A stretch of 64,000 nt of DNA from Colocasia esculenta (taxonomy: Eukaryota > Streptophyta > Magnoliopsida > Alismatales > Araceae): positions 98,250,948 to 98,314,947 of the forward strand of contig CM024755.1 in the NCBI GenBank assembly GCA_014218235.1. The letters are read 5' to 3'. This document shows, one piece after another, positions 23,571 to 34,901 of the stretch. The notes under the pieces were generated by a model that was given only the letters and a program-made list of their open reading frames with translations, was not told the origin of the DNA and ran no database searches. The position numbers and the translations under genes are program-made. Each line of letters starts with the position of its first letter. Positions within the stretch are counted from its first letter, which is position 1.

Positions 23571-23586
23571 CCTTGCTCTGATACCA
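23571..23586 (-). other. Element B primer binding site, initiator tRNA-Met type
   Basis: The element strand reads TGGTATCAGAGCAAGG, 2 bp inside the 5' LTR. It has the same primer type as elements A and E. Confidence 0.9.
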
Positions 23587-23588
23587 AC

Positions 23589-25668
23589 TGTGGCGGAACA
23601 CCTCGACCAAGCCCGTTAAACCGATAACGTACTTGATCTGAGTCCGCCTCCCGCAAACGGGCCGAAACCTCGCAAGGGATACCAAACCACAGTCCGTGCA
23701 AACATAAAGGAACACACCATTTCATATATATATTTCATAAGTTTACATAACCATATTTCCACAGAACTGATAGAAAGTACAAGAGCCTGGGGCATACCTC
23801 AAGGTACAACAGAAGAAAATAAACAACTAACTACACTGCTGCTACTACACTGCACTACTGAGACTACACTGCTGGAGGTACTGACCCTGCACCGCTACAA
23901 CGCGGCCCTGAACTGGACGATGGTCGAGAAACGTCCTCCTCGCTCTCACCTGTGGGGGTAGGGGTGAGCCTCGCGAGTCACTGGCTTAGTAGGGAACTCC
24001 CCCAAAACTGAGCAAACCAAAAACACAGGTACAAAAGCAGTAAACAGTACCAACAATTTATAGAACAACTAAGCAGGATATGAAAGCTGTAAAAGTACTC
24101 ATCGTCTGTCAACTACGAAAAACAACTGTAATAATTAAACGACAAACCAGTACAAGTGTACGAGCTAAAGTAGAGACAGCCAAACACGAGCCACGTGAAC
24201 TGGTTCGCGATACCAGAGACTGACTTGGACAAGCTAACACAGGTCTACCTCTCAGTCTCGTAGCCACAGACGAAAGGTCCAACTGCCGCTCCATGTGAAA
24301 AGGTCAAGTAACTGTGGAGACCAACTAAACACCACCACCTGCGGACCACACGGTCGCAGGCCCATGCCTGGCACCTCTAGAGACCCTGGCCTGGGCTCGC
24401 TAGAGTGAGGCACTGGAAAAGGACTAGCTGGGGACCAGTGTCGACTACTGGTGTCCGTACCCCCAACTACGAGTGCGCTACAAGTGACTAAAAGACAAGT
24501 ACGGTAGTCACTGTCCCACTATCATCTTTCCCTCAACCGGACGTACAACTCAAACACAGGAGTGAGGGTGTCCAGGTCAGACAACACAGACCTCGACGGT
24601 ACAACACAAGTACCGGGACAAAGCCCTGAGCTAACAGCCTGGCTCACAGAGAACCTGGGGCACCCAACTGGAGAGGTAACCAGGGTAGGCGTCGTACTAC
24701 TTGCCACGTACACAAAACCACGTGCACGTCACACAAACCACGTGAAGACTCACGTAAACCGCGTGCACTAGTAGTCCACTACACGTGAACACCACGTAAA
24801 CACGTAAAGAACCAGCCGACTGCGTACCCAGTACGCTAGTCTCAGAAACCACGAGCACTAGGTGCACCACAATTATCGTTGCACCGCTCGATAACATTAA
24901 ATATCTGATATAACAATATTTTCATAAAAACATGCTGGCGGCAACATCGACTGCCGTCGATGGGATGTAAATGGCAAGGTATCTGGCCGTTAATCTCCCA
25001 GCTGAAGAACCTGGCGTCAATCGATGTTGACGCCAAGATCTTCGGCCATCAACTTCACAGAAACCCTGGGCTGATACCTCAGGTATTCCCAGCCCTAAAT
25101 TTAATAGAAAAACATGAGGAATCACTTCCTCAAACAAGCATGAATCCTAATTAACCCGAAACAACAGGTTTCCTTTGTTAAATTGATCAAACCACCCATC
25201 AACCCTTCATGAAGTACCATTACCCAAAAACATAATTAACAAGCGAATTCATGCTTTCCAAATGCACTATCACAACCTATAGGGACTAAAGGGATCATTC
25301 CCTACCTCAATACACGCTTAAACCTCCTAAATTCTCCCAATCCACACCAAACCCTCCGCGAGCTCCTACGGCAATTACACCACGCTCCGGCGTTTCCTTG
25401 GCCGATTCGTCACCGTCTCGCGTTCCACGATCCTCCAATTAACCTTATACAACTGTTGGAAGTAGTGGGGAAGCAAGGGGCATGAAAACAGGGCAAGGGA
25501 GAGGGAGAATGAGCTGAGGGAACTGTCCTCGGGCAGACCTATATTCTGCAGGTTGCACAGGTTGGCGTCAACCCTAATGCCGTTCAGGGAAACGTCATAG
25601 TAGGCATCCACAAAGCCTGCCGTTAAGTTCATAAGGTTGGCGTCACCTTCGATGGACGCCAAACCAGT
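23589..25668 (-). repeat. Element B LTR, right, truncated (5' LTR in element orientation)
   Basis: It starts TGTGGCGGAACACC and matches the left LTR up to AAACCAGT at 25668. The remaining ~157 bp of the LTR is absent and Tat gag sequence begins at once. The missing part is the very start of U3, so the deletion removed the outer end of the element together with adjoining Tat DNA. Confidence 0.9.
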
Positions 25669-28105
25669 TCACCACTACCCTTTGCAAGAAATTTCTCAAT
25701 GCTTCTTGATGTTCTTTGGATCTCTTTATCAATTCCAGTATGGAGATTTTGGCTGTCACATGATCAAGATGCTTAAGGATATCATAGTGTGTGCCGGGCA
25801 ATGGCTTAAACACCTCCTCTTCTTGTGGTTGTTGCTGAGATGGTTGCAGGACCTGTTGAGGATTATTTTGGCTGGTGGAGGTACTGTAGATGGGTGGATA
25901 CAGGCGACGGATGACTCGTCCGCTCGGCAGGGTAGTTGGTTGGTTGACGGGTTGTTGGGTGGAGGATAATGTGGCTGCGGAAGGTTGGTCCAGCCCAGGT
26001 GGAGGTAAAATGATGGGTGTGGGAGTGGTTATGACGGGTGGTGGTGGTGTGGAGACAGGTGGAGTGAGAGATATGGTAGGTGGTAGGATAATGGATGGTC
26101 TAGCGACTGGAGTTGGTGTTGAGCCGACGGGCAGTATGATGACGTTGGCCTGGGAAACTACAAGAGGAATTGATTGAGGGGCCATGTTGGCTGGTTGTAT
26201 TGTTTGGGGTTGTTGAGGATATTGGTGGTTAATAGCCATCATCTGCTGGACATCAGGTTCATCATCGTACGTTCAATTCGCTTGAGGAGGGGGGTGGTGG
26301 ACGATAGGATTCACCTAGGCTGGTGGTTGTGGTGGATTGGGAGCTGGCGGGTGGTTTGGGAGTGGGTTATGGACAATCCCTAGGTCCTGCAACAGCTGTT
26401 GTTGTTGTTGCTCTTGTTGTTGAGGGGGTGGTTGGCGCTGCTGCCTTTGCCTTTCCTTGATATCTCAGATTACTCTTCGGAGAGCTGTCCAGTCAAGCCT
26501 ATTCTGCTCATGGAGATCATACACCAGGTCTTTGAATGTGAAGCACTACTCGATGGTATGACCTGATGGAACATGCAGTATCTTGTTTAGTCCACAGTTT
26601 GGTTCAACGACCTTTCTGAGGGAGTTTGAGGGCATCGGTGGAGATTAGGGCCAAGAAGATGTCGGGGAGTGTCTTAGGAAGTGGTGGGTATTGAGTTCTC
26701 TTTGGACCTAAGGGACACCTTTGCTGGGAGCCATTGGGAGGTGGTACTTGGTTATATTGGGGCTGGCCTTGTGGAGGATGGGAGGGGTTTTGACCCTGGG
26801 CAGTGTAGGATTGGCGGTTGTTGTTCTGGCCGGCAGGGTTGAAGGCACTCACCTGCTCATTAACTTGGACACCCTCGGTCACTGGCCCCTGAGGTTTTCT
26901 TTAGAAGCGAGACTTCTGGGGTTCGAACATGGAGTGTATAGGGGAGTCCTTGAGCTGGGTTTGGATGAACCGGGCCCGGCTGTAGAGCTGAAGCATGGTG
27001 GTGATATCATTCATTGCTAGGATGTTTTTATAGGCGGGGGTTGCATTGGCAATGATGATCTTGACTTTCTCTCCCTCTGGAAGGTACCCAGGGACTCGTG
27101 TGGCCATCTACCTCCACCTGTCGGCATAGGCGGCAAACTCTTCATCCGATTTCATCTTTTCTGCCATGAGGTCCGTGAGGGAGTATTCTGGCCCGACCCT
27201 GCCTTGAAACTGCTCAAGGAACTTCCCTTTCATTGTGGCAAAGTCTTCTGCATCCTCGGGGAGCAACGAGTAGAACCAGTCTAGTGCAGGCCCTTCCAAT
27301 GACCGATGGAATAGATATGCCATTAAGCGGCGGTCATGCTGATAGGGTGCAGACTCATAAATGAAGTCCTTGATGTGAATGTATGGGTTGCCAGAGCCAT
27401 TGTACTTGTAGTACTTTGGGAGTTCGGATGGAGATGGGACCCACAAGCCATTGAAATTGGGCATGTGAACATCATGGTGCTGCCTAGGGTCGACTTGCCT
27501 TCGCAGCTCTTGGAGTTCCTTCTTGATGGACACCCACTTAGACATTATGTCGGGAGCGGTGGAAGGTTGAGCATATAAGGAGGAGGCATGAGACGCCGGC
27601 CTGGCATGTGGCTCCAGCTGCTGTGGGGGGTAGCAAGGGAGATAAGGGGGAGACTGGGGCCTCGACTCACGCGGACAATAGTGTTCAGATTCAAAGGGGG
27701 TGAATCAAATGGCCTGTGGCCAGATAGGAGTGTTTTCGGCTTGTCCCGTGACGACATGGGGGCCGGAGGTAGCTACCATGGGGTGAGAAGTGCCCGCTCT
27801 AGGTGAGGGCGATGAGGCAGCCTTTCCTTTGAGAGCCGTCATGAGATTTGGATTTGGGATTGATGAAGATGAGGAATTAGGCGTATGAGTTGAGAAGCTT
27901 GATCATCCGCCCGAGGGGAATGGACAGTTTGTGATGGGCCACCATTGTCGGGATGGTGACTCTCACTGGCATGGACTGTGGCAACCCAGGGTTGGGTCGA
28001 CTCCTCGAAGAGATCATGAGGAAGAGATTCCTCATAGTTTTGGGAGGTGTAGAAGGCAGCATCTAGATTTTCACCATCATAGACCGGGTTCAAGTAAGAC
28101 ACCAT
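25669..28105 (-). pseudogene. Tat gag, broken
   Basis: The first likely start is the ATG at 28105 (MVSYLNPVYDGENLD). A frame change near 27840 leads into an N-terminal Pro/Ser-rich part. The capsid-like gag domain is at 27545-27108 and continues past a stop: YYKYNGSGNPYIHIKDF, LEGPALDWFYSLLP, FLEQFQGRVGPEYSLTDL, then TRVPGYLPEGEKVKIIIANA. A long Gln/Pro/Thr-rich region follows with many stops. The distal segment KPLPGTHYDILKHLDHVTAKI and EHQEALRNFLQRVVV is the conserved Tat stretch just before the protease. It ends abruptly at the element B border. No zinc knuckle is visible in what remains. Confidence 0.8.
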
Positions 28106-29079
28106 GTTTGAAGAGTAAGAGTTTTTGAGTGAAAGATGCTTGTCCAGACTTAAAAGACAACCTTACCTAAATGGACACCTAGTTTCCTAAACAAGCAATC
28201 CTATGCAGATAAAAGAAAGAGAAAACATCTCACCCAAAGCAAGCAGTTGGCAATGATGATGGTTTCTTTTATTTGATTCAAGTTTGCCTTTTAATGGATT
28301 GACTTTTAGCAAGTTCCCTCAAAGGAAGGGTTTCCTAAAGGGAGAAGCTTTCCAACTTCGGGTTTGATTATGATTCTCACAGACTGACCAATGCATGGAT
28401 CCTAACTCTAGGTGGCAACAGGTACAACCAGCCCAACGGCTGTGTGGGAATCCACGGTCAGCGGGGACCTACGAAGGCCCTCAAGCGAGTGCTCTAGTCG
28501 GACACAAGGAATATGTGGCTGAGAGAGCGGGCGTCGCCGAGGAGGACAACCTAAGCTAAAAGATGGAAATATTTATGCACCCTATGTGCACCGGAGTGCA
28601 TGCAAAATCTAACCTAAAACTAACAAACAGAAATCAGACCGACCTGCTCTCAGAAGCAGAAGGCGACAAATAACCCGTCACGACCTGATCACGACAGGAA
28701 GCTCGTCACGTTCCTCTTCGCAGTGGACAGAGATCAAGTGGGACCTAATTATGCACGAAAAATCAAACAACCCTATAGCATGGAGGACTAACAGACTCTT
28801 ACAGGCATGGATCAGGTATAGAATAACTGAAAGCGTTGATGGGCTCAAAATGAACCCAAAAACACAGAAATAGATGGAATCAACAGATCTGACCTGATCG
28901 CGACGACCTCCCTATTGCCTTACATATCGCGATGGCTTCAACGTCGCCTTCTCACCCAGTGCAGCAGAACTCAAAACAACAATGAAATAAAATGGAAAAG
29001 CACGAAATTTAAGGAAAAGACACACACATGAAGGACTGAAAAAGGTAGGGAAAGACAATAACAAGCACGATAGGCACTA
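28106..29079 (-). other. Tat 5' leader between primer site and gag
   Basis: About 1 kb of untranslated leader on the element strand. Its plus strand is A-rich in the middle and carries CGCGA or CGACG words around 28680-28940. No ORF with a recognisable domain is present. Long leaders are usual for Tat elements. Confidence 0.55.
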
Positions 29080-29103
29080 GGGTCCCACCGTGATCGCCAA
29101 AAG
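29080..29103 (-). other. Tat putative primer binding site
   Basis: On the element strand the LTR end (ATTACA) is followed by CCTTTTGGCGATCACGG and TGGGACC. A TTTTGGCG start after the LTR is the usual form in Tat elements, which use primers other than tRNA-Met. I cannot assign the tRNA with confidence. Confidence 0.55.
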
Positions 29104-29104
29104 G

Positions 29105-29720
29105 TGTAATCACGGGATTTGCTCCCCAAATAATGATGATAAAAATAAAGAAAAGGATCATGATCGCCACCAAAGTAGTTGCAAAGAGGAATAGTACGAA
29201 GAATAGATGCTAACTACCTTGGAAAGAGGAAGAAAAGTGCAGAAGGGTACCTTGTCCTGTGAACGCGACGTGCAAGCCATCGCCTTCTATGGAACGCGAC
29301 AAGGAGGGTGCCGCCTTCAGGTTCCTTGAACGCGATGTGAAAGCCGTCGACTTCTTGCGATCGCGGCCAGATGTGTGTCGCCTTCTGCAACAGAGGATGA
29401 AGACTGTGGGTTCTGTTCTTCCTGCTCCTCAGCCGGCCAAGGGGCAAGAGCCTCGTGCTGTTACTGTCTTCTATGACCTGCCAATAACATCAAAACAACA
29501 AATAACCTATTAGACAAATGTTTGGTGTAGAATCTATCCCAAATAATGAGTAAACATGAAATAATTGGGGGGAACTCATGTGGGGTGGTGTTTTAACCCC
29601 TTTGGGTGATTAAAAGTGGTGTGTGTGGAATGTTCTAGTGCAGATCTACGAAAGAAACAGATCTAAACAAGCAAGTATGAGGAGAAAAATCAAGAAGAAT
29701 AGGAGAGAGAAAGCGTAGAT
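29105..29720 (-). repeat. Tat 5' LTR, inner part (split by element D)
   Basis: The plus strand begins TGTAATCACGGG at 29105, giving the LTR end CCCGTGATTACA on the element strand. It holds several AACGCGAC/AACGCGATG words at 29260-29400. It continues after element D at 33006, so the LTR without its insertion is about 1.5 kb. Confidence 0.75.
29716..29720. repeat. Target site duplication of element D, left copy
   Basis: TAGAT immediately before the LTR start, identical to 33001-33005. A perfect 5-bp duplication is the expected footprint of Ty3 integrase. Confidence 0.9.
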
Positions 29721-32700
29721 TGTGACAGCCCTCATTATACCGGTACGGTTGTACCAACCCACGTCGGTATAGTGAGAGTCCTCACAGTGGGACATTTACC
29801 CAAACGATACAAATAGCTGAGATACATGCGAATATACAACAGAGTAGCGGAAGTAAAATACCACTGTCTTCATTCATTCATCATCCACATTAAACATACA
29901 TGCAATTCGTAATTAACAGTAAAGAACTAAAATCCACATAATTTAAATTGCTGAAATAAAATACAAAGTGTCCACACATACATCCTTTCCATAATATTCT
30001 AATACAATGTTCAAAATTTCATACTTATGAAGTACACAATCTCAAAGAAACTCCAACTGGCTAGTCTCCGCGCTCGGAGTCCGTCTCCACCGTCTCCTCA
30101 AGCGGTGTCGTGTCACCAACTATACCTGTACGCCGAAGCAAGGAGTGAGTCCAAGGACTCAGCAAGAAACACTACCCATAACATTCACGTACAAGTCCTA
30201 GTGGTTCCTACATGCACATTTACAATTCGCAACACATAGCATGCTAGTCGATTTAAAGATTCAACCTATCATGAAAGTTCTAAAATTTTGTACATAAATC
30301 ATGCTTTCAGATTTCTAAAATAAAATTCACCTATCACATGGTCTCTATTCAATTTACTCATGAACTTTAATCTTTAAAGAGCTAAAACATGAGAACTATC
30401 AACATGAACATTTTTACATACATAGAAGGGAACACAACTAGCATAGATTTTACATATTTTTAAACATATATATGACCCTTTTCACATGCTTTAGGTTGCT
30501 GATTTCATATGGGTTCATGGCTGAAAACCTAGGCATGAGAGCTACGATAATGCATAAAACATATCACATCAACAACCATTCATGCTATCTTGTGCCCGTG
30601 TTCACTAATTATCCCTAACATGGATTCTAAGCATCTTTGCACATTAAACATAATGATAATAATATGAATTTACTTAATTCACATGATTTCAGATTTGTCT
30701 CACATGGGTTTCAATAACCTATTTCCACATCTTTAGTTTCACATTTTTATTTACACAAGTTTTCTCTTTCACATGGTTCACTTTACACATACACATTTAC
30801 ATTGCCACTTACACATTTACACATGGACACATACACATTACACATTTCACATTACACATTTTTAGGTGCCGTGACACATAGTCCAAACCACCAAAGAAGG
30901 ACATATACACATCACATTACACATAGACGCCATCTAGGCATTCCAATGGCGACTCTTGGACTGCGCAGACCGGGAGAACAAGTCTCCACCCTAACCAGTG
31001 GTACTTGTCCACCTCCAGGATTTCCCCCTAATGCCCTTAGGGTCACTTAACACAATGAACTTTCTCAGGGGGACTTTTCCCTGATACAGCTCCACTGCCC
31101 TCTACGGAAGCAGTGTCACATTGGCACAGTTACACATTTACACATTTACCGTTTACACTGGTTTTACACATAACACTTCATCTCATTCACTTCTCACTCA
31201 CATGAATACCTCTGTTTTCCTACATGGTACTACAGAGTTTCAAGAGTTTAACACACAGTGAACACACTAATCATGTTGGGTTTAAACAAAATCTAATCAC
31301 ATTACGATCATATGCATGAATTATCACATTTCACATGAAAAATACATAACTTTTTATTTACTGATCCAATTGACCTGAAATTTTAACCACATGCTGTTTT
31401 CGGGTTCAAGATGATACCCTCAATTTTTCAGATTTTTATGAGCTTCATGGAATTTACAGTAAATAAAACACCTAATTAGCATGCCATTCACAATTTAATT
31501 TAACATGGGGTTTAACACATCTTGCAAATTGCCACTTACTATTTAAACAAATGTCACTGATATATGCATGATTTGAGAATACCAGATTACCCTAAATCAT
31601 ACACCTATAGATAAATCATCACAACCATTCTTACATGCTTTTATTTTACCGAACCGGATTTTATTAGCAAATTACACAAACATAGATAATTTACCAAAAT
31701 TTCAAACACACATGCTGACACACTAACCTTCATGATCAGACTACAACCAAGAGATTCAATTAATTCTAATCATGGAACATGGAATTTGCAAAATTTTCAA
31801 CAAGTTATGCTCACAATTCATGGGGTACAATATTTTCCCACATTCACCATCACACCACATTCATCCACACACCACAATGGACAATATACATAGAGTATAA
31901 GGTTTACCATATATACTCATCACGTAAAACATACCGAAGTTAATGTATAAGAGGGTCAGAATAGCTCACTGTTCTGTCCAGAAGAACTTGGCGGCGGTCT
32001 CTGGCCGCTGACTCAGGGTCAGCGGCATGGTCGATGGACGCCAAGTATGATCTGGACGTCCAGGGACCTTGCCGTCGAATCAGGTCTGTGCAGAAACACA
32101 TACCCGAGCTCTGAATCTTGGGTGAATTGGAGGGTCTAGGTCTCGAGGAAAATTTCATAAAAATCATAGAAACCACCTAGACTCATAAGGGAACACCATG
32201 GATAGGTCACTTGCCTTTCAAAAATCCCTCCAAGGGATTTATGGCTCGGTGAAGACCTCCTTGGGCAGTCCCAAGAAAGTTGCAGAAGTGCCTCCAAGGT
32301 CACCTTCCTCCGGGTTCTTGGACGAGCTCCACAGCAAGGGGACGATGTGGAAGCCTTCTCCTTTGCTCCAGCTTCCTCCTTGTCGCAGTAGATCTCCAGA
32401 TCAAGCTCCAAGGGGTCGGATTTGAGGGTGGTAAGATGGGTTTTCTCACAGCTTTTCTCTCTAGGGTTTTCCTCTCTTTTTCTTCTCTTGCAAGGGTGAA
32501 GGGAAGAGTGGGAGAGACCAATTCGGGTTTAGACAATAAGGAGAGTCTCTCTCCCACTCACTAGGGTGATAGGACACCCTTAGAGCCGTTGGGGGACATC
32601 CCCCCAATGGTGGCCATACCTTGTTTCAGAAGCTTGCAGCTCTGCTACGCATGCAGGTCAGAGAAATTGACGTCCATATTGCTGGACGCCGGGATGAGTA

Positions 32701-33000
32701 TTGGCGTCCATGTCTGGACGCTGACACCAGATAAACGGCCTGGGCTTGACGCCAAGGTGGCCTTCGGCCAGACTCTAAATTATGCAGAAAACCATGCATA
32801 CCGGCATATATACATGCAATATGTATACGGTATTGTATCCATACTACCATCATGCAATACATACATTATTTATGTTTAATATAAACACATGTACACGTAA
32901 TTATACTAATTAATGCGTACGTAAATATGTACATACATACACAAGCATAAATACACACACATAATTACAAATAATGCGACGGAAATTCGAGGGTCTTACA
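29721..33000 (-). mobile_element. Element D: solo LTR, 3.28 kb, of a Ty3-type element
   Basis: It starts TGTGACAGCC and ends GGGTCTTACA, with TAGAT on both sides. There is no internal gag or pol and no second LTR border, so it is a solo LTR left by LTR-LTR recombination. Most of it is AT-rich non-coding sequence. The right quarter (32200-32560) is GC-richer and resembles the leader-like parts of the other Ty3 LTRs here. Dyads of GACGCC and GACGTCC lie at 32030-32070 and 32660-32760, near what would be the U3 end if it is oriented on the minus strand like its neighbours. Orientation is inferred from that similarity. Confidence 0.85.
30780..30930. repeat. Short irregular repeats of ACACATT in element D
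   Basis: Many copies of ACACATTTACAC, ACACATTACAC and related words occur in 150 bp, and again at 31125-31160. It is low-complexity DNA inside the solo LTR, without a fixed period. Confidence 0.7.
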
Positions 33001-33005
33001 TAGAT
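33001..33005. repeat. Target site duplication of element D, right copy
   Basis: TAGAT directly after the LTR end, identical to 29716-29720. Confidence 0.9.
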
Positions 33006-33888
33006 GGTGAGAAATCACCCTGGGGGGCACTTCCTGGTCGTCTGGGGCTGAGAGGTCTTCTGGGAATTCGTAGCTCTCTGGGAGAGGAAGAAGCAGACGT
33101 CGGCCTTGCCCTAAACTATACCCTATGAAGAGTTTTATATGTGATTCTAAACAGGCTGGGAGAGGAATAATGAGCTGGAGTCTGACTTTGGGTAAGTATG
33201 CTTGTGCAGGGGGAGTCAGAACGTGGCAAGGAAGGTCTAAGGAAGGTCTCCTCCGAGTTTGGAAGGATTTGGAGATCTCTAGACACACCAAAAGACGGAT
33301 TATTCATGAATAGCAAGGGTTCAAATGGGAATAGGAAAGGCCACGTTGCATGGTTCTGTGAAGGAAACTTGAACGCGATAGGCTTTATGTTGCTACCAGG
33401 TAGCGACGCCTCAATACATCGCCTTCCATGGAAGGAAGTCTTTAAGCATTTTCTGGCAAATTTTCAGGGAATTAAAAGGCTAAATAAGAACACGACGTTT
33501 CGAAGTGTTGTCTTCTAAAGAAGATCGATTGCGGTCTGAAAGCAAATTGGTATAGGTATGAACGTGACATGAATAGCGTCGCCTTCTGAATATGAACGCG
33601 ACAGGGTCATTGTCACCTTCATGATCTCTCAGCATATGACTCACTCAAAATATCTGATCTCCTTGCATGGGTATCGGATTGGCAGGCGTTGGATTCTCAA
33701 CTCAGAGAGCTGCGAGATGATGATGAAGACTGAATAATTTGACCAGGAAGAACCCACCAGGGCGATGAACTAAATAGAAAGATGCCATGATCGGATAAAG
33801 CCATCTAGACGATGATGAGCCAATGTGGGGCATCAATGATGTGACAAGGAATTTGGCTCAGCTTATGGGCCAGAAATGGGTGTCTATA
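33006..33888 (-). repeat. Tat 5' LTR, outer part
   Basis: This continues the Tat LTR after element D and ends on the plus strand in GGGTGTCTATA, so the element strand starts TATAGACACCC. A start of TG is expected, so the second base has probably changed from G to A. Words AACGTGACATG, GCGTCGCC and AACGCGACAGG occur at 33540-33610. The exact outer border is uncertain by a few bases. Confidence 0.6.
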
Positions 33889-34901
33889 GTAATATGTAGA
33901 TCCTGTTTATAAAATAGTTTCTAATGATGTGTGAAAAAATAGTTTCTATGAAATTTTTTTGATTAATGTTATTAATTTTTCTATTGATGTGAGAAAAATA
34001 AATGATTATAAACAATAATATGAAGTACTGCCGAATCTTTTTTAGTACTATTGTATTTTTTAAGTGATTATTAGAATTTTTATTTGATGGTAATATGTAG
34101 ATCCTATTTATAAAATAGTTCTATGATTAAACTATTCCAAAGAAAGGTACATAGTTTAAATGAAGAAAGTGTTGGTTGGGGTAGTTTGGGTATTCTCATC
34201 AAAGTGGAAAAAGTTAACCCTTCAATGCCAACCAAAGCACTCAACAAACATGTGGTTAACTCCATTTATCAAGTGAGTAACTCACTTGTTACCAAAGCAA
34301 AAGTGGGTTAGCCATGTATAACTTTGATCATGGGTTGGAGTTAGGATAACTCCAACTTATTACCAAAGTGGCCCACAAGATGAGATTGAAAGCTGCTTCA
34401 CTGCATGCACATGCACGGCTTCAATGTGCGCCCATGCAGTGTCTACGAAGAGGAAGCTTGACATAGCACACTTGCACATTTTTCACCTCTTCTCGTGTAT
34501 GTGCTTGTATCTCTCTTGCTTGCTTGTGTATAGCTTGTTATCTCACACACTCATATATGTTCTTCTTTCAACTATCTTTATATTTATAGGCTTCATCTTT
34601 GTAGCCGTTGCTTGATTTGTTTGAATCTATCCATTGGAGATAGTCGTTGCATGTCTTCTTTCGAGGGTGATGTGCATGTCTTCTTCTGAGGGCGACATGT
34701 ATGACTTTACGTTCACATTGATCAGTCAGTTCTTATGCTGATACTATTTTGTCTTTATCCTGAACTAGACAAGTTCCAAGATATATTATACTGGGTCCAG
34801 TATGTTAGCTATAGATATGATCATAGGTACTTGTGAGACATTTCAAATATTAACAACTATCTTTTGTGCACTAACAATTAATGTTTTGTGGACAAAGTTC
34901 T
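33889..34901. other. AT-rich stretch of unknown origin with a direct repeat and palindromes
   Basis: No gene is seen. A ~32-bp sequence beginning GTAATATGTAGATCCT occurs at 33890 and again at 34087. Between 34150 and 34370 there are inverted pairs (TTGGTTGG with CCAACCAA, AAGTGAG with CTCACTT, TTGGAGTTA with TAACTCCAA), which suggests a small non-autonomous DNA transposon, but I cannot define its ends. A partial tandem of GCATGTCTTCTT occurs near 34655. The stretch is continuous with 44613 onward across element E, because GTTCT is duplicated at both borders. Confidence 0.4.
34897..34901. repeat. Target site duplication of element E, left copy
   Basis: GTTCT just before the LTR start, identical to 44608-44612. 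Confidence 0.9.

Larger units (their letters stand above)
16491..25668 (-). mobile_element. Element B: chromodomain Ty3/gypsy retrotransposon, nearly complete, nested between Tat gag and protease
   Basis: A 9.18-kb minus-strand element. The left LTR is complete (16491-18728) and the right one lacks its last ~160 bp. Primer site, single gag-pol reading frame and chromodomain are all present. The coding region carries only a handful of lesions: a TGA in gag, a 1-nt deletion in RT, a TAA in integrase and a small indel near the end. This makes it the best-preserved pol in the window. A and B share the overall protein plan but have different LTRs, so they are separate families. Confidence 0.9.
1..33888 (-). 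mobile_element. Tat-lineage Ty3/gypsy retrotransposon, partial, with three nested insertions
   Basis: This is the outermost element of the left half. Read on the minus strand it runs 5' LTR (33888 to 29105), leader, gag (28105-25669), protease plus G-patch (16490-15800), linker, RT (14888-13188), RNase H (13187-12850 and 4420-4083), integrase (4082-2779), then a post-pol region with a minisatellite and an antisense gene. The integrase has no chromodomain. A G-patch after the protease and an extra antisense ORF after pol are known for the Tat lineage. Elements A, B and D interrupt it. The coding order reads through each insertion, which shows they entered a formerly continuous copy. The 3' LTR must lie left of position 1. 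Lineage is inferred from domain order and motifs, not a phylogeny. Confidence 0.85.

Noticed and set aside
25890..26383. Gly/Val-rich plus-strand ORFs opposite the Tat gag
   Set aside because: They are shadows of the Pro/Thr/Gln-rich gag region on the minus strand.
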